Assembly (NCBI GenBank): GCA_000711775.1
Contig: ARYC01017480.1
Span: 35,547-99,546 of the forward strand
Direction of reading: 5' to 3'
From: Oxytricha trifallax
Taxonomy: Eukaryota > Ciliophora > Spirotrichea > Sporadotrichida > Oxytrichidae
DNA: 64,000 nucleotides
In this document: one piece after another, positions 46,757-59,277 of the stretch
How positions within the stretch are numbered: position 1 is the stretch's first letter
How the letters are laid out: every line of letters starts with the position of its first letter
The notes under the pieces: model-generated
Told to the model about the DNA's origin: nothing
Databases searched by the model: none
Seen by the model: only the letters and a program-made list of their open reading frames with translations
Made by a program: the position numbers and the translations under genes

Positions 46757-49076
46757 TCAATTTTGGATTAATGCCTCTGTGTCAGCAATTGGATTCTAAT
46801 TGAAACCTTCGTAACTTTCGAATTCTTTTAGAAATGCCCCTATCGCCCCTAAATAGCCATCATATGTCAAAAAGCGAGCCTGACTTTTTGATTGTGACAT
46901 AAATTCAACTGCAAAGTTTATTCTTTCCATTGCTAAGTCAATAATGAATTTTATGGCTATCAAATTTGCAGCTTTAATTAGAATCATTGTGAATCAAAAA
47001 TACTTTTTTTAAACAAAGTCATGACCTCTGACATAATTTCCGATGAAATACATTTGATCAACGCTATGTACCTGACCAGTCATAAATGCCAATTGTCCGA
47101 TATTGAAGGAAATCATAAACACTAAACTGTTCAGTACATCTTCTTTCTTGTATTTGCCTGACACATCTCCAAATCTCTCATTAATTATTACTTAATATAA
47201 AATCTGAGCTTGCCATCGAACTCATTATCAAAGGCAACCTTGGCAAAACTACTAGCCAGCAAATCGCCTTTTAAATCCTTGAAGGGCGAATTATCTCCAT
47301 AGATATCTTTCACCAACATATCCACGTTATTGTTGTCTCCGCGCTTTGAAAGCTCGAGAATTGTATCGAAGTCGTTTACACCTGTTAAGAGATTGGCCAG
47401 ACCTAGGAGTGTGCCACCACCTATCATCGTCCCTGAGACTCTCTCAAATTCACTGTAGTTGTTCACTTTTATTATTGATACTCCTGATCCAATATAAACT
47501 ACTTACAATAAGGTATTTCCCAATCTTGCAAAGTATAAATAATAGAAAGAACTTAAATTTAAGATCCAATTGATATCAGTAGTTTTGGAAACTGAGTAGT
47601 GGCTTCTTTTGGTAAAAATTGCCTTCCTTCACCTTGCCTAAATGTAAAAGCAGGCTACTTTGCGTTATTTAATATAAAACTCATGCCATTTACGAGAGAC
47701 TCCATCTCATCGTGTTTCTTTAGTACTACTCCCATCGGTCCGAATTCCTTTTCAAATAAATCTTAATACTTATACAATAAACTGTTTATTTTTAACTTTA
47801 ATATAAAATTGACTTATAAGCGCCACCGCCAGTCGCATGAATTTATTTGGTTTCTTCATCTACTAATTTATGTTCTTTTGCGAAATTGATAAATTCTTAA
47901 ATTTTACTAGATGGAAAACTCTTCAAGTAAATCATATCACCATTATCTAACTCTACTATATTATTGTAAATTAACATCTGATGCTTTTAATGTGGATTTA
48001 AATCAAAATTTAGGGGGGGGGGTCTAAGTCGGTGGCAGAAATTTTTCGAAAACCTAAGTCGGTGGCAACATTAATTTTTCAAAATTCACCAAAATCCTAA
48101 GTCGGTGGCATTATAAAATTTTTTTCTATTTCCAATTGGGAATCAATAAGTACCTCAATATTTATATGAAAATTTTATCACAGAAAGTTAATCAATCTCC
48201 ATCATAACAACTTAGACATTTGACGGACACAGTTTAACATATAAAATAAATTAGAATTCATAAATAATTTGTAACCCTTTATCAAATAATTTTAAATAAA
48301 AATATAACTATATAAATATCAATTGATTATTATCACATTGAAAAATAATGAAATTTTGAAAAAAATTAAAATCGAAGTATGTTATACACTAATTGTCAAT
48401 GTGATAATAATCAATTGATATTTATATAGTTATATTTTTATTTAAAATTATTTGATAAAGGGTTACAAATTATTTATGAATTCTAATTTATTTTATATGT
48501 TAAACTGTGTCCGTCAAATGTCTAAGTTGTTATGATGGAGATTGATTAACTTTCTGTGATAAAATTTTCATATAAATATTGAGGTACTTATTGATTCCCA
48601 ATTGGAAATAGAAAAAAATTTTATAATGCCACCGACTTAGGATTTTGGTGAATTTTGAAAAATTAATGTTGCCACCGACTTAGGTTTTCGAAAAATTTCT
48701 GCCACCGACTTAGACCCCCCCCCCAAAATTTATATTATAAATTAGTTAATTAGATATTGAAAATATTATTTTTCCTAAGAAAATCATGCTTCCATTTAAA
48801 AATACAATTTCTTATATTAGTATGATTAAAATAATTATGAATATTTTAATTTATATTGTGTGTAGAATTTGAAATGAATCAAATGGATATGATAAACTTA
48901 CTTGGAATGGTATCTTTAGTTAGAATTTCAAAGGTTTTGAAGTCTTGAAATTACGGATCCCCTTTTGGTATGTAAAAAGCTGTCTTTGCGAGAGAGCCTC
49001 CGATATCTATGCTCATGATCTTTTTATTGGGAAATTTAATGGGCATTTACAGCAAATATTTGCTAATCGATTGCAT
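46757..49076 (-). CDS. Eukaryotic-type pantothenate kinase
   Basis: Phosphorylates pantothenate, first step of CoA synthesis. Start 49074-49076; IMSIDIGGSLAKTAFY is the N-terminal ATP/phosphate loop. The first intron (47956-48901, GTAAGTTT..AATATAG) joins TKDTIP to IELDNGDMIYLKSF. Then IHATGGGAYK, SGTMIGGGTLLGLANLLTG, NVDMLVKDIYGDNSPFKDLKG, LLASSFAK and C-terminal LTYDGYLGAIGAFLKEFESY, as in human PANKs; stop 46757-46759. The gene matches the family end to end in single linear order. The first intron is swollen from about 70 bp to 946 bp by an IES (48001-48883 including pointers) that carries a 712-bp foldback element. Confidence 0.9.
48005..48012. repeat. Left target-site duplication AAAATTTA
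   Basis: Exact match to 48725-48732 on the other side of the foldback element. Confidence 0.85.
48013..48724. mobile_element. 712-bp foldback/MITE-like element with 329-bp arms
   Basis: Arms 48013-48341 and 48396-48724 appear to be exact reverse complements with no indels (positions sum to 96737 throughout). A 54-bp spacer (48342-48395) separates them. Each end starts with ten G (or ten C) then TCTAAG. Each arm has three copies of CTAAGTCGGTGGCA (48024, 48053 and 48097 on the left), like subterminal transposase-binding repeats. It is flanked by an exact 8-bp duplication AAAATTTA (48005-48012, 48725-48732). No coding capacity, so a non-autonomous DNA element. An 8-bp duplication is compatible with hAT- or P-type transposases among others; the family is not assigned. 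Identical arms imply recent insertion or arm homogenisation. Confidence 0.9.
48725..48732. repeat. Right target-site duplication AAAATTTA
   Basis: Exact match to 48005-48012. Confidence 0.85.
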
Positions 49077-49351
49077 TTTTAATGTATATTATTTTAATTA
49101 ATTATAATAATTGCAAGAGTTTGTTTAAATGACTTAACATTCATATTTTATTAAGATTTGAATTATTATAGGAATAATTGCGCTCCTAATAATAATTACT
49201 ATATTAATTATAATAATTAAACTATCTTATTTATATGATAAATTTTACGAACAATCAAATATAGTAACTGAACTTAATTCTCACTAAATTTCTTTATAAT
49301 ATGATTTTTAGTCAATAATTTCATCCTAGAAACTTTAATAGTTTTTAAATA

Positions 49352-51340
49352 TCAATAATTTAAGAAAGGAACTTCTTTAACGTTGTTACCCTTCCTGTTT
49401 TTATCATCAAACCCTGATTGATTGAAAGTAGTCTATCCCGAAGCATGGAAACCATTGGATTAATTAGCAGGTGTTATATTATAGTTACTTTGATAAGCTC
49501 TTTCGTTTTATTGGCGATAGAGATTTATCTAGGGGTCTCCTTCTTATTCGTTTCCTTGAAAATATCCAATATCTTGTCCGTTAGGCATTTCAAATACACG
49601 TAAAGATATTTGGTGTCTCATTATCTGATTCTTAAATCGTGCTCTTAAAAGTTAATCTAAAAATTGAAAAATTATTAGGCAAGGGGAAATGATTTTGGAT
49701 TTATCCTTTGCCAGCACCATTATTTTACTGCATAAAGAATGAATTTTCAACTTGTTAATTATATTCAGGGGATCTCTGACGCCTGCGATAGTGATGCCCG
49801 CTCTATACCCTGATGTTGCCTTAATGCTTGAGGAAGTTAGTCATTGAGGAGACATGTTGCGTGCCTTCTTATTATGCGATCTCAATTGCTCCGTATAGTC
49901 TACCTGCCTTCTTACTCACTGGTCTCGATTGAGTTTGATTGAAACTTATGTTGCCAGAACTAAGCCTTGTTTAACTACTGTGCGCTGTAAATACTCTTTG
50001 TCTCTCTTGTAAATTAATTAAATTCAATTAAGTACATAGGATTTTAAAATTACTAAAAACTAAGATTCAGACTATATTTTAACATAATTTTAACTTTCTT
50101 AGTTGATCATTTCCCTGCGCTTAATCTTACCTGCATTATATTCCATTTTCTTGTCAATTTCATTCCTTGCCTTCAAATATTAACTATTAAGATTCTAAGT
50201 GATTCCATCGCTTGACCCTAAATACCTCTCTGCGAATTCTTTCGCCTATCTATAGCTCTCCAATGATTAATGATACTATAGTAAAAAATTTTAATAATTT
50301 TAAGTGTTTAATTTACCAATTTAAGAAACTCTTGTTCCACACCAAGATTATGATAAGCTATGGCTAAAACAGCGATTCTGTCCTTAAAATTTTATTAAAT
50401 TTCACGATTTAATTGTGCTTAAGCTTCTACATCCACATGATTTTCACGGTTTGGCAGGAATGCTCTAAGAAGGTTTGATTATGCAATGATTATTGCACTT
50501 TAAGCATGATGCATTGCTATGTCATGTTATATTTAATACTGTAATTAAATATCAATTATGGGATACGCTATTTAAAATTAAGAAATCTGGAATTAAATTC
50601 ACATGTTTATGCATTTAAGAAAGAACTGCACATATATTCAAATGTGTATCAGCTTTAGAACTATGATATGGCAATGTCTGTTCAATTTCTAATGCTTTCT
50701 CTAAATATTGCAATGCAGACCTCAACTTTCCTTATCTATAGTAAAATTCTTAAAATCCTTCTAATTTTCTTAAGACTAATATAATTCTTCTTAATTGTTT
50801 CTTAAGCCAAACTTACTTTCTGTAGTAACATGCAAAATTATTGTAAGTCATGGCTCTCCCATAATCATTATTTTCACATAATAATTCACTCTTTTTCAGT
50901 AATTCATGTGCTCTTTAGAATTATTAAGTTTTCAATAGTTCTATAGCAAGAACATTACAAATATTGCTGATTTGAAGGCAAGTTTTGGTGTACTATATTC
51001 AAGATCGTTAAGTTTAAATGTGATAATTTCAGTAGATTAATTTTATAGAAATTAACTTAGATTCTTTCAATAAATGAAATCTAGATAGGTTAAAGTATAA
51101 TTTAATTAAGAATTCTTAATAATGGGAATTACAGGGTTTTTTTTAAATAAAATAGTATTCCAACTAATTCTTTTTAAAAGAATTTATAAAGTGTGACTTA
51201 CCTCAGGACTAGAAGTTCCGAAATTGATTTATTTTAATTGCAAGATTTTCTCTAATTTATCAAGACTCTCCTCATTACTACCCTGATTGATTAAGAAAAT
51301 TAAAGAATTACTTTCTGCTGCAATTTTATAACTTGCTCTT
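49352..51340 (-). CDS. TPR-repeat protein, 5' end uncertain
   Basis: Tetratricopeptide repeats are visible: NEESLDKLEKILQLKQI; RAMTYNNFACYYR joined to QGKLRSALQYLEKALEIEQ; KADTHLNICAVLSQM; AHHAQSAIIIAQSNL-like helix; DRIAVLAIAYHNLGVEQEFL; SYRQAKEFAERYLGSS. These alternate helices fit a scaffold for protein-protein contacts. A basic, low-complexity tail follows (SRPVSKKAGRLYGAIEIAQQ, FDDKNRKGNNVKEVPFLNY), stop 49352-49354. Interruptions lie near 50000-50100, 50275-50320, 50520-50590, 50770-50820 and 50940-51200. The start codon MDS was not found; the frame is blocked by TGA just upstream of RASYKIAAESN near 51345. Partner unknown. Confidence 0.65.
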
Positions 51341-51733
51341 CAAGCACTTAAATTTTTTGTAATTATCGATTCATTTTTAAATATTAATATTTTAAAAGTG
51401 TTAAATAAATATAAACCCATTGCAAACAATTAAAATAGATTATATATGAAATGATTTAGAGTAAGGAGAGGTGATTTGGTTAAATAATTTATAGTCAAGG
51501 ATTAAATCATTAAAGAATTTTGATAAGTAAGAAAAATATTAATCTTAATTTACTCATAAAAATGATAAATTAGATTTAAATTTTTTTAAAAACATATTAT
51601 TTTGTTGATATTCATTATCTATTATTTCTTCACTAATTATTACATAAACTCCATTTTTTAATTTGGTTTTACTATTATAATAAATCTTTTATGAATAATC
51701 AACAATCAAACGATAGATTTTACGATTCTAAAC
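51341..51733. other. AT-rich spacer
   Basis: Nothing convincing. The missing start MDS of the TPR gene may lie here. Confidence 0.4.
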
Positions 51734-53809
51734 TCAATGCGCTTTATTGTTAGAGATTGCAGATTTATTTTCCTCAAATTGATAAATATGCTCTTTCAAC
51801 CTATTTTCATAGTCTACATTTGACTTTAAAAATTGCTCCTCTTGCATCTAATGTTGATTGAAGGCTGCCGCATATCTGTCATCCCCATTCAGAGTATTGC
51901 GAATTTAATCCATATCCAGGGGGTCTCCACCCAACATCATTCCTTGTCCATCTCCCGTTTATCCTCGCATCATGTAGCTGCCATAACAAAAAAGACTTAA
52001 TGATATGGTGAATGATTTATGATTATACCCATGTTACTGGCCATTAGATTGGCTTAATTTGCTCCGGAATCTTGTCCAGCATAAGCGCTAGTAGCTAATT
52101 AATGCCAGTTATTTGTATATTTTTCATAGTCAAGGTCTTCACACCACTCAATCAAATTGTTCACTTCATTGTCAAAGTCTCCATCGTCTAGTTGCATAAA
52201 TCTCTTATCATCAAATGGATTATCATAAAGCTATTCCAGTGCATTGGCATCTGCCTTCTTAGCGCCTCCTCCTGTTTATTAAAGAATTTCTGGTGCATCC
52301 TACAGTATTTCAGCGTTTTTAGCATCTTTGTAGAGTTTTCTTAACCACTTTAGTTTTTTCGCGCGCTTATCTTGCGCAGTCATTTCTTTTCTCTTTTTCT
52401 TATCAAAATGAAACTTTTTAGGTTTGTTTGCTGTTCTTAATTCTACCGCGTCATATGGAGTCAATATTTTATCACTTATCTATAGGGATTTATTAAGATT
52501 TTTAATAACATTACAGGTCTCCATCCATTATTTTCATATCTGTTGTACCAGCCATCATGCTTGTCATTAGGATCTTTATCGTACTTAATATTAATTACTT
52601 GCTTTTTCTTATCTTTCTTGATTTTCACATAATCTCTTGGAGCGAAGGCATTTATATCAATGATTGAACCATGAGCGAAGATCTTGTAGTAAATTAGAGG
52701 TGGGAATTTCTATAGATATATATTAAAGTCAGAAATGTATTACATCTCCACCAAGTCTGAATCTTATATGGCATTTTGAAGCAGCATCTAGAATACCAGC
52801 CTCTGAGGGATTAACACTTTTAAGCAATTAAGCTGGGTCACCCCTACAAATTAATGTGAAATTACTTTGAAAATGGTTACTTTTCTTTGAAGTTGATGAG
52901 ATCCTTGTAATATTTGAAGATCTTTACATTAGTAAATGATCTCCATGCTTTTTATATTTTCTCAACTGCTATAGATTCCTTGCTTCTAACTACGACTTTT
53001 TTCTTTCGTTCTTAGTACCCTCTCCAAGCCCATTAAATCTAAATAGCTGCAATATGATACATAGCAAATCTATGATATTTAAATAGTCGCCTTGTCAAAG
53101 CCATTTTGTAAGTCGCCTAGATCAAAGCCGCACAAAAATGTCTCCAGCAAGTCTCCTCACTTTTATGCAACACATTAAATGGAGAAGTAAAGAACTTTTA
53201 TCTCAAACGCTAGTTTGGAGTTAAATGATTCATTTCACTAGTGTTTGACTGTTTTTATTGATACATTTTACCCCCTTATACTTGCTATTTACCTCTCATT
53301 TGAAGTTGTTATTAATGAGAAGCTCCTTTCATTCTGTTACTTTACATGTTGTAGTTCCTTCCATTAGCTTATCTTTCTAATCTACGTTTGATGTATAAGA
53401 ATCTTCGAATAGCAGATTAGATTTTCACAGCTGCCAAATGTTGAGCTGCCATAGGTTTACTCCAGGGTTTTTGAATGATTTTCTATAAAAAAAGAAATTA
53501 ATTCATTAAATTATCATGAAAAAAATAGATTTAAACATTGAATTGACATTTCTTTCCCATTTTATAACTTACCCGTTTTTCCCCTGTATTTTTCCTTTAA
53601 TAATAAGCAACTTTCTTCATAATTCTTTGCTTCCCGATATTATTATTATTGTTTTAGTACTGATTATTGCTTTGATTGGCATTTGTATTAATTACTTATC
53701 TATTCGCACCACCTATCCCATGTGACCTTATTGATAGGCCTAAACCTCCATGAGGAGAGGTTATGTGATTGCTATTCGCTCCGTAAGACAACTGTTATCT
53801 TTGAGACAT
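51734..53809 (-). CDS. IQ-motif protein resembling the C11orf65/MFI type
   Basis: Start 53807-53809 (MSQRQQLSYGANSNHITSPH), stop 51734-51736. Disordered N-terminus, then IQ calmodulin-binding motifs: AAIQIQWAWRGYQERKKK and AVEKIQKAWRSFTNVKIF. Next comes FPPLIYYKIFAHGSIIDINA followed by FAPRDYVKI, a motif shared with animal C11orf65-like proteins, then a Lys-rich helix (FHFDKKKRKEMTAQDKRAKK), an acidic stretch (LDDGDFDNEVNNLIEWCEDL) and a Gln/Asn-rich tail. Likely a calmodulin-binding scaffold, perhaps cytoskeletal or ciliary; family assignment is from memory of the motif and moderate. Gaps near 52465-52515, 52710-52740, 53020-53080 and 53480-53580 are IESs or introns. Confidence 0.62.
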
Positions 53810-54282
53810 TTTAATCTTATAATTATTCTAAAATTTATATTTAATTTTCCTATTTTTAATTTCATAAAGTTTTAATGAGTAAAAGTAAACATAAATTATT
53901 TAATCACTTTAGAATGAAATGAAATTAATAAACTATAATAGGCTTCATTATTAATTGATAGTTATTACTGGTGGGGATATTACAATTTCAATGTGTTCAT
54001 GATCGTTTTCATATCTAATATATGACTAAAAAATATAAATTCCTATTTTGTAATAATGGCTTGGAGAAATAACTTAAAAATCTTTTTAGTACTTTATAAA
54101 TTTATATCTATTAGACTTATTCAAAAGCTATTCTTATTACACAATGCCATTTTATTTACTTCTGAACGATAAATTATTAAGTTTCATTTGTTAATTAAAG
54201 AAATTTGGCTATAGATTGGTTTAAGGAGATTTCCCTGTGCTTTCATAGTCATTTGATTACTGTAACTTTGGTATATGAAAAA
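53810..54282. other. AT-rich spacer
   Basis: 470 bp, no coding or repeat signal. Confidence 0.5.
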
Positions 54283-55749
54283 TCAGCCTAGTTTTCTAAT
54301 TATTTATTTGGCAAAAGCAATTAAATATAAAATTATATCTATATTTTACTTTAATACACTTTTACAAATAAAATTAGTTTGCAAGGGCTTTTCATGAATG
54401 CTATTCATATAATTTGAACTTAACTTTTCGTCATAAGAGGATCGTAAAATTGAATTATCATAATCTTTCTGAACACATTAATCAATTTTAAAAGCATCTC
54501 CTCTAAATGACTGTTTAAATTTGAATTATCTTTATTATTCTTATTACTCCTTCAATTATTTAAAGCAAATTATACGCTTCGAAGCATCCTACTAATCTTG
54601 ATTGTTAAAATATAAAAAAACAAAATAATATTTGACATATTATACCAGCTTATATTAAAAAAGATAAAGATTGTCTTTCTAGATTATCTTAATTTAATTA
54701 ATGCTTAAGCTCGAAGATTCCAGACTTTAAGATCTTACAACGAAATTATTAATTTGTCTATGATTTTCCATTCTAGGTAGGATCTCACTTTATTATTCAA
54801 ATATTCCATTTTAATTTCTCTTCAGACTTTCAAGAGACCCTCTCGTTTATGTAAACATTTTCTTTGGAAGTTATTTCAAACAATCCTTGAGATTAACCTA
54901 TTTTGGCTATTGCTACTATAACTATTAAACGCTTTAGTTGTGTGCATTGTTATCTATTTTAGGGGTTTAAGCATTTAACCAGGAGTTTAGATTGTCAATC
55001 TTCTATTCATACTTCTATCGCATCATTTTATTTTTGTTTTAGATAAATTACTTAAGTTTTCGAAGCTTCAATGTCCTCTTTAATCTAAGCATTTCTTTGT
55101 CAATTAAAGATTCAGCTGGAGGAGTATAGATCTAGATTTTATCTATTATTTCATTTGCATTTCTTTGATTTTTAGTACTTATGGGTTTAGAGTTATCGAA
55201 TTACACTTTCTATAATAACTTTACTTGGGGCTCTAAGGTGTTTTTATCTTTTTCTAATGTTTTCAAATTCTTAAGCTATTCCTTTTCCAAACTCTGATTC
55301 ATTATATCTTTGAGACTTGGCCCTGTGCACCCTTGCCCCTCAAGTTTTTGGCGAGTTTTAATATTAGCAGCAATCTTATCTCTTATACCAAGCTTGATTA
55401 CTTTTTCTTAGATTTCTGTGAGTCTTGCGTCGACATCTTTTTCACTATCTTACCTTTAAAAGTGCGATAATTATCTCATTTTTAAACTACCACTACTGCT
55501 TTGTCTTGTCAGTCCTTGGCTTTAAAATAAGTTATGATTCTAATATTAACCTTTGTTAATAAAGTTTAAGTTGTCTACTGAGCATTCCCCTAAAGTTAGA
55601 CCCTCAATGTTCTATTAATGAATTAGTGGATTAATGTTTCTAGATTGAGATATTGATTTCTGGTTCTAAAGGGAATGTTAAGTACTATTTTTGACTCTTG
55701 GAGAGTTTCTTGAGTTTAGGATATTTGTGTTAAATGGAGATAGATTCAT
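54283..55749 (-). CDS. Unrecognised basic coiled-coil protein
   Basis: ATG 55747-55749 (MNLSPFNTNILNSRNSPRVK). Ser/Asn-rich start, then a long helical, Lys/Leu/Gln-rich middle: ARLTEIQEKVIKLGIRDKIA, LKDIMNQSLEKELLKNLKTL, INKEMLRLKRTLKLRKLKQF. A Gln-rich tail follows, and the frame is open to TGA 54283-54285, though the last ~30 codons are AT-rich and the true end may be earlier (about 54375). AT-rich gaps near 55440-55490 and 54600-54660 suggest IESs. Function unknown. It lies 97 bp from the end of the next gene on the same strand. Confidence 0.5.
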
Positions 55750-55846
55750 ATTTTATTGCATGTATTGATTGTTTTTTATAATAATAATTATTGAAACGAA
55801 AATGAGTTAAAAAAGATTAACATTCAGTTAATCTTTTTATAATTTT

Positions 55847-58394
55847 TCAATGATCTGAAACATTAAATCCATTCTAAATTTATTGAGTATTAAGAGTAGT
55901 TGTTGAGACATTGTTGTCTTGATACTGTATTGATTCACTATTTATTTAATTAAAAAATTAAGAGTAATTAATTTGTTAGAAATTATCTTAAATTAGATAG
56001 ATTCAAAACTAAATAATCTGGGAAGTTTATCATCTCCTATGCTAGTTTGAAAACCTCTACTATCAGAAAGAGTTTACATATAATTTTTGCATGATTCATA
56101 ACCTTTAGTTAAAGTTTTTATTTTCTAGTGGAGCCCATAAAGGTTTTCAGGTTCTTTAAATTATTCATATTGATGTTTTTTTTTAATACATTTTAGATTT
56201 ACATAAAAGAAAATTTAAGGAAAATTTGAGTGAATGCAATTTTAATAAGTAAGTCATCGTCTGAATTAATTCTAAAAATCAGTAAAATAGAACCAAAAAA
56301 ATTATAAATTATGTTATTACTGCAAATTGAAAAGCCTCTAAGAAGCTTTGAGTTGAATTTATTAATGGGAGGTGGTTTAAGCATTTGATTTGTATTGGTT
56401 AAAGACATTTAAGACTGGGACACGCTTTCTTAGTGTTTAAGTATTGGTTGATGTTGTAGGTTGAGATTCTGAATTTCTCTTAGCTAGAAATTACTTAGGG
56501 CTTTTGATAGTCTAGTCTTCATTATTATCTTAAAAAATATATTATATTTTTAATTAAAGTACTCAGCAGTATTTGTGAATTATAATTCTATTTTTTAAGT
56601 AACAAACATTTTATTATAAAAAAAACATTAATTATCTTGGTGATAATCGCAATTAAGATTATTTGTGACATTGCCTACTAATTAGTAGATACTAGAATTA
56701 ACATCTTAATTACTTTAGATTATTCCCAACTAATTTTATTTATTTTTATTTTTTCCTCCTTAAGACTACTGATTATAAATATTTACGCTGATAATAGGTG
56801 GAGAAGGGAGGTTTTAATACTAGAAATCTTATTCAGTTTGACTTCTTCGCAATATTCTCAATTTTTTTACATTTTTATTCTTGTAGTGTTGAATATTAGG
56901 GCTCACCTTTTTCGCCTAAGAATTATCTTTTGATGACAATTTTCTTCTTTTATTTATTGACACTTCCTACTTTCAAATAATTAAAGATTAGTAAAAAAAA
57001 GTATCAAAAAAAAGAAAAAATGTTTTTGATTATTTTTCTATTTTCTCAATAATAAAATTACTTTTGAATAGTAAAATCTAACTACTCCTATTGATCAGTT
57101 TATTAATCTAAAACTTCTTATTTCTAATTTTTAGAGTCTTATGTGTTTTAAAATTTCGCTTTGAATTTTTACAAGAAGTTATGCTAGGACAGATTCAAGT
57201 TTATATGCAATTTCTAATTTTTCTCTTTTACTAGGCTTACTTCATTTGATTATGAACATTATTAATATTATAAAGCTTCTAAATCTATTTATATATATAA
57301 AAATGTTTCGATAATATTTAAATGAAGTTGCTAGTCTATCATTACTTAGCTATTTCTCCGAATTAATCATGATTTACTAATTTATTGTTTAACCTTAACT
57401 ATGTGTAAAATACTATAATTTGCTAGTATTTCTAGTCGAAGATTTTGAAGAAGAATATATCTCATTTAAAACTTTCATGTTTTCTGATTTTAAAAGCTAA
57501 TTTTTAGCTATATACTATAATTGTTCGTTGTAGGGGTTTTGGGGTTAGCTCAAACTTATGTCTTTCTTTTGTTGTTAAAATTGAATGTCTTGTTTTAAAG
57601 TGTGCTTTAAAGTGTTTTGATCATAAAATTAAACTATAAAGTGGGAGTAACAATTATGTTTAAGCTGTTCATTGTAGTTTGGGGTACTTTATATAAAAAT
57701 AGGGATAGAATGAAATATTTTTATTTTGATGATTCTTTTAAGTTAATAAATGTTTAAGCACAACAACACTTTTTCTTTCATAATTCTACTATTGAATCAG
57801 AGGCTTGTCAGTATTGCTTAATTAAAATAAAAAATAATTCATCTTAGATTAGTTTATAAAACTTATCTAAAATTGGATGGAAAATAATTTCTACCATTAA
57901 AAAGAAATTAAAATGTTTTAAAATTTAAGAAAAAATAATACAATAATAAATCTACTATCAGAGCATAATTCAAGATTTATAACTTTCGTAGCAGACATCG
58001 GCTCTTAAACTTATTATTTTTTCTTTCTCATCTAAGTGTTATATTATTTGAGTTAATTTGAATTTTATTCTTTGAGATTTGCATTTTTACTGCTCTGATT
58101 TTGGCTTTAAACTTATGTTTTTACTTTACAGTTTTAATTTATATACAATTCATCAAGTTTATCTTACTCACTGTTATAAGTTTTTGGATTTGTGTTTTTT
58201 AATAGTGGATTACTAATTTATCTTATGAGATTTTCTTAATTTTAGCTTTTCTCAGAAATTATGTTATGATTTGTTTTATTTTCTGATAAATTTAACAGCT
58301 TTAAATTATTTATACTTTAATCTTGCTACTTGAAGTCAGCATTGCCATAATTTATATAGGGATCCGAAGATTCTAGTTATTAAAAAGTATGCAT
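55847..58394 (-). CDS. Unrecognised Gln/Lys-rich protein in many MDSs
   Basis: Start 58392-58394 (MHTFQQLESSDPYINYGNAD), stop TGA 55847-55849 after NGFNVSDH. Coding-like blocks alternate with AT-rich gaps: 58030-58394, about 57960-58010, 57740-57810, 57430-57610, 57110-57230, 56770-56960, 56330-56520, 56020-56160 and 55847-55920. Blocks include KREKLEIAYKLESVLAQLLV, KKKIVIKRQFLGEKGEPQYS and LAKRNSESQPTTSTNTQTLR. At roughly nine MDSs it is the most fragmented gene here, and IES boundaries were not resolved individually. No domain recognised. Treated as one gene because block order, strand and style agree; it could be two. Confidence 0.42.
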
Positions 58395-59277
58395 GTTTAC
58401 TTTAAGCTGTAATTACAAAAATTAAAATTTTCTAATTTAATATTTTATTTATAAATTGATATCTTCGAAATAACCTACAAAATTAAATGAAGACTATTTT
58501 TGAAGTAAAAATATTAAAAATAATCTATACATTTCAGTTCACAAGACACTGTCATATATTTGAGCAAAAGTTGACATTGATTTCAGATATGTACCTTCAA
58601 AAATAGCTCATTAAATTTACGATTTACAAATCTATGTGTGAAATATGGAATTTCCAAAATTATAATTTTCATATTTTAATTTATAAGTTCTTTAGATAAA
58701 CAACTATATAATTGAAATGAATGATCTTTTAAAACCAATCGTTGCGATTAAATGAGTTCATTAATTGTAAATTTAAGCGAGAATTTCATATTTTCTAATC
58801 AATTTTGATTTTTCTTGTAGTATATAACATTTTTAAAAATAGGAATTTTCATGTTTTTACAATTATAGAAAATTATTAATATATTGGATAAAAAGTGATT
58901 TTTTCTTTCTGTAACATTTACTATTTTCAAATTTTTTCAATTATTTATTTTTGAATCACTAGAAACTTTTTAATTTATTTATAAGTTTGGCCATATAAAC
59001 TCTGAATTTAAATTTTAAACTTCATTTTAAATAAAAATATATTCGCTTAATTTAAATGCAAATGATGTATGATCCGGTACTCTTCTAGTTACTTAAGTTG
59101 AAATTTTATAACTAATCAAAGACTCAATTAATTTTAGAAGGAATTCACCAAAATTCTCTTAGCAATAGTATCATTTCTCATAAACAGAAATTAATAAGAT
59201 TTTGAATAAAATTAAATGACTGAATCATAATCTCATCATATATCATAATAGAATTTAATTATTGATTTATCTTTAAA
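58395..59277. other. AT-rich spacer
   Basis: About 880 bp at near 80% A+T, the largest gene-free stretch. No gene, TIR or tandem repeat recognised. Confidence 0.6.

Larger units (their letters stand above)
47956..48901 (-). other. PanK intron 1 with a nested IES
   Basis: Consensus GTAAGT donor and ATATAG acceptor. The direct repeat AATCAAA (48001-48007 and 48877-48883; TTTGATT on the coding strand) could act as a pointer. Removing 876 bp would leave a 70-bp intron, the size of others here. Confidence 0.65.

Noticed and set aside
48013..48724. Assignment of the foldback element to hAT or another named superfamily
   Set aside because: An 8-bp duplication fits hAT and others, but the G10 ends do not match canonical hAT termini and there is no transposase to decide.
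48001..48883. PanK gap as a simple exon-interrupting IES with pointer TTTGATT
   Set aside because: Joining at this repeat alone leaves TGA in frame. The repeat works only as a pointer nested inside a GT-AG intron.
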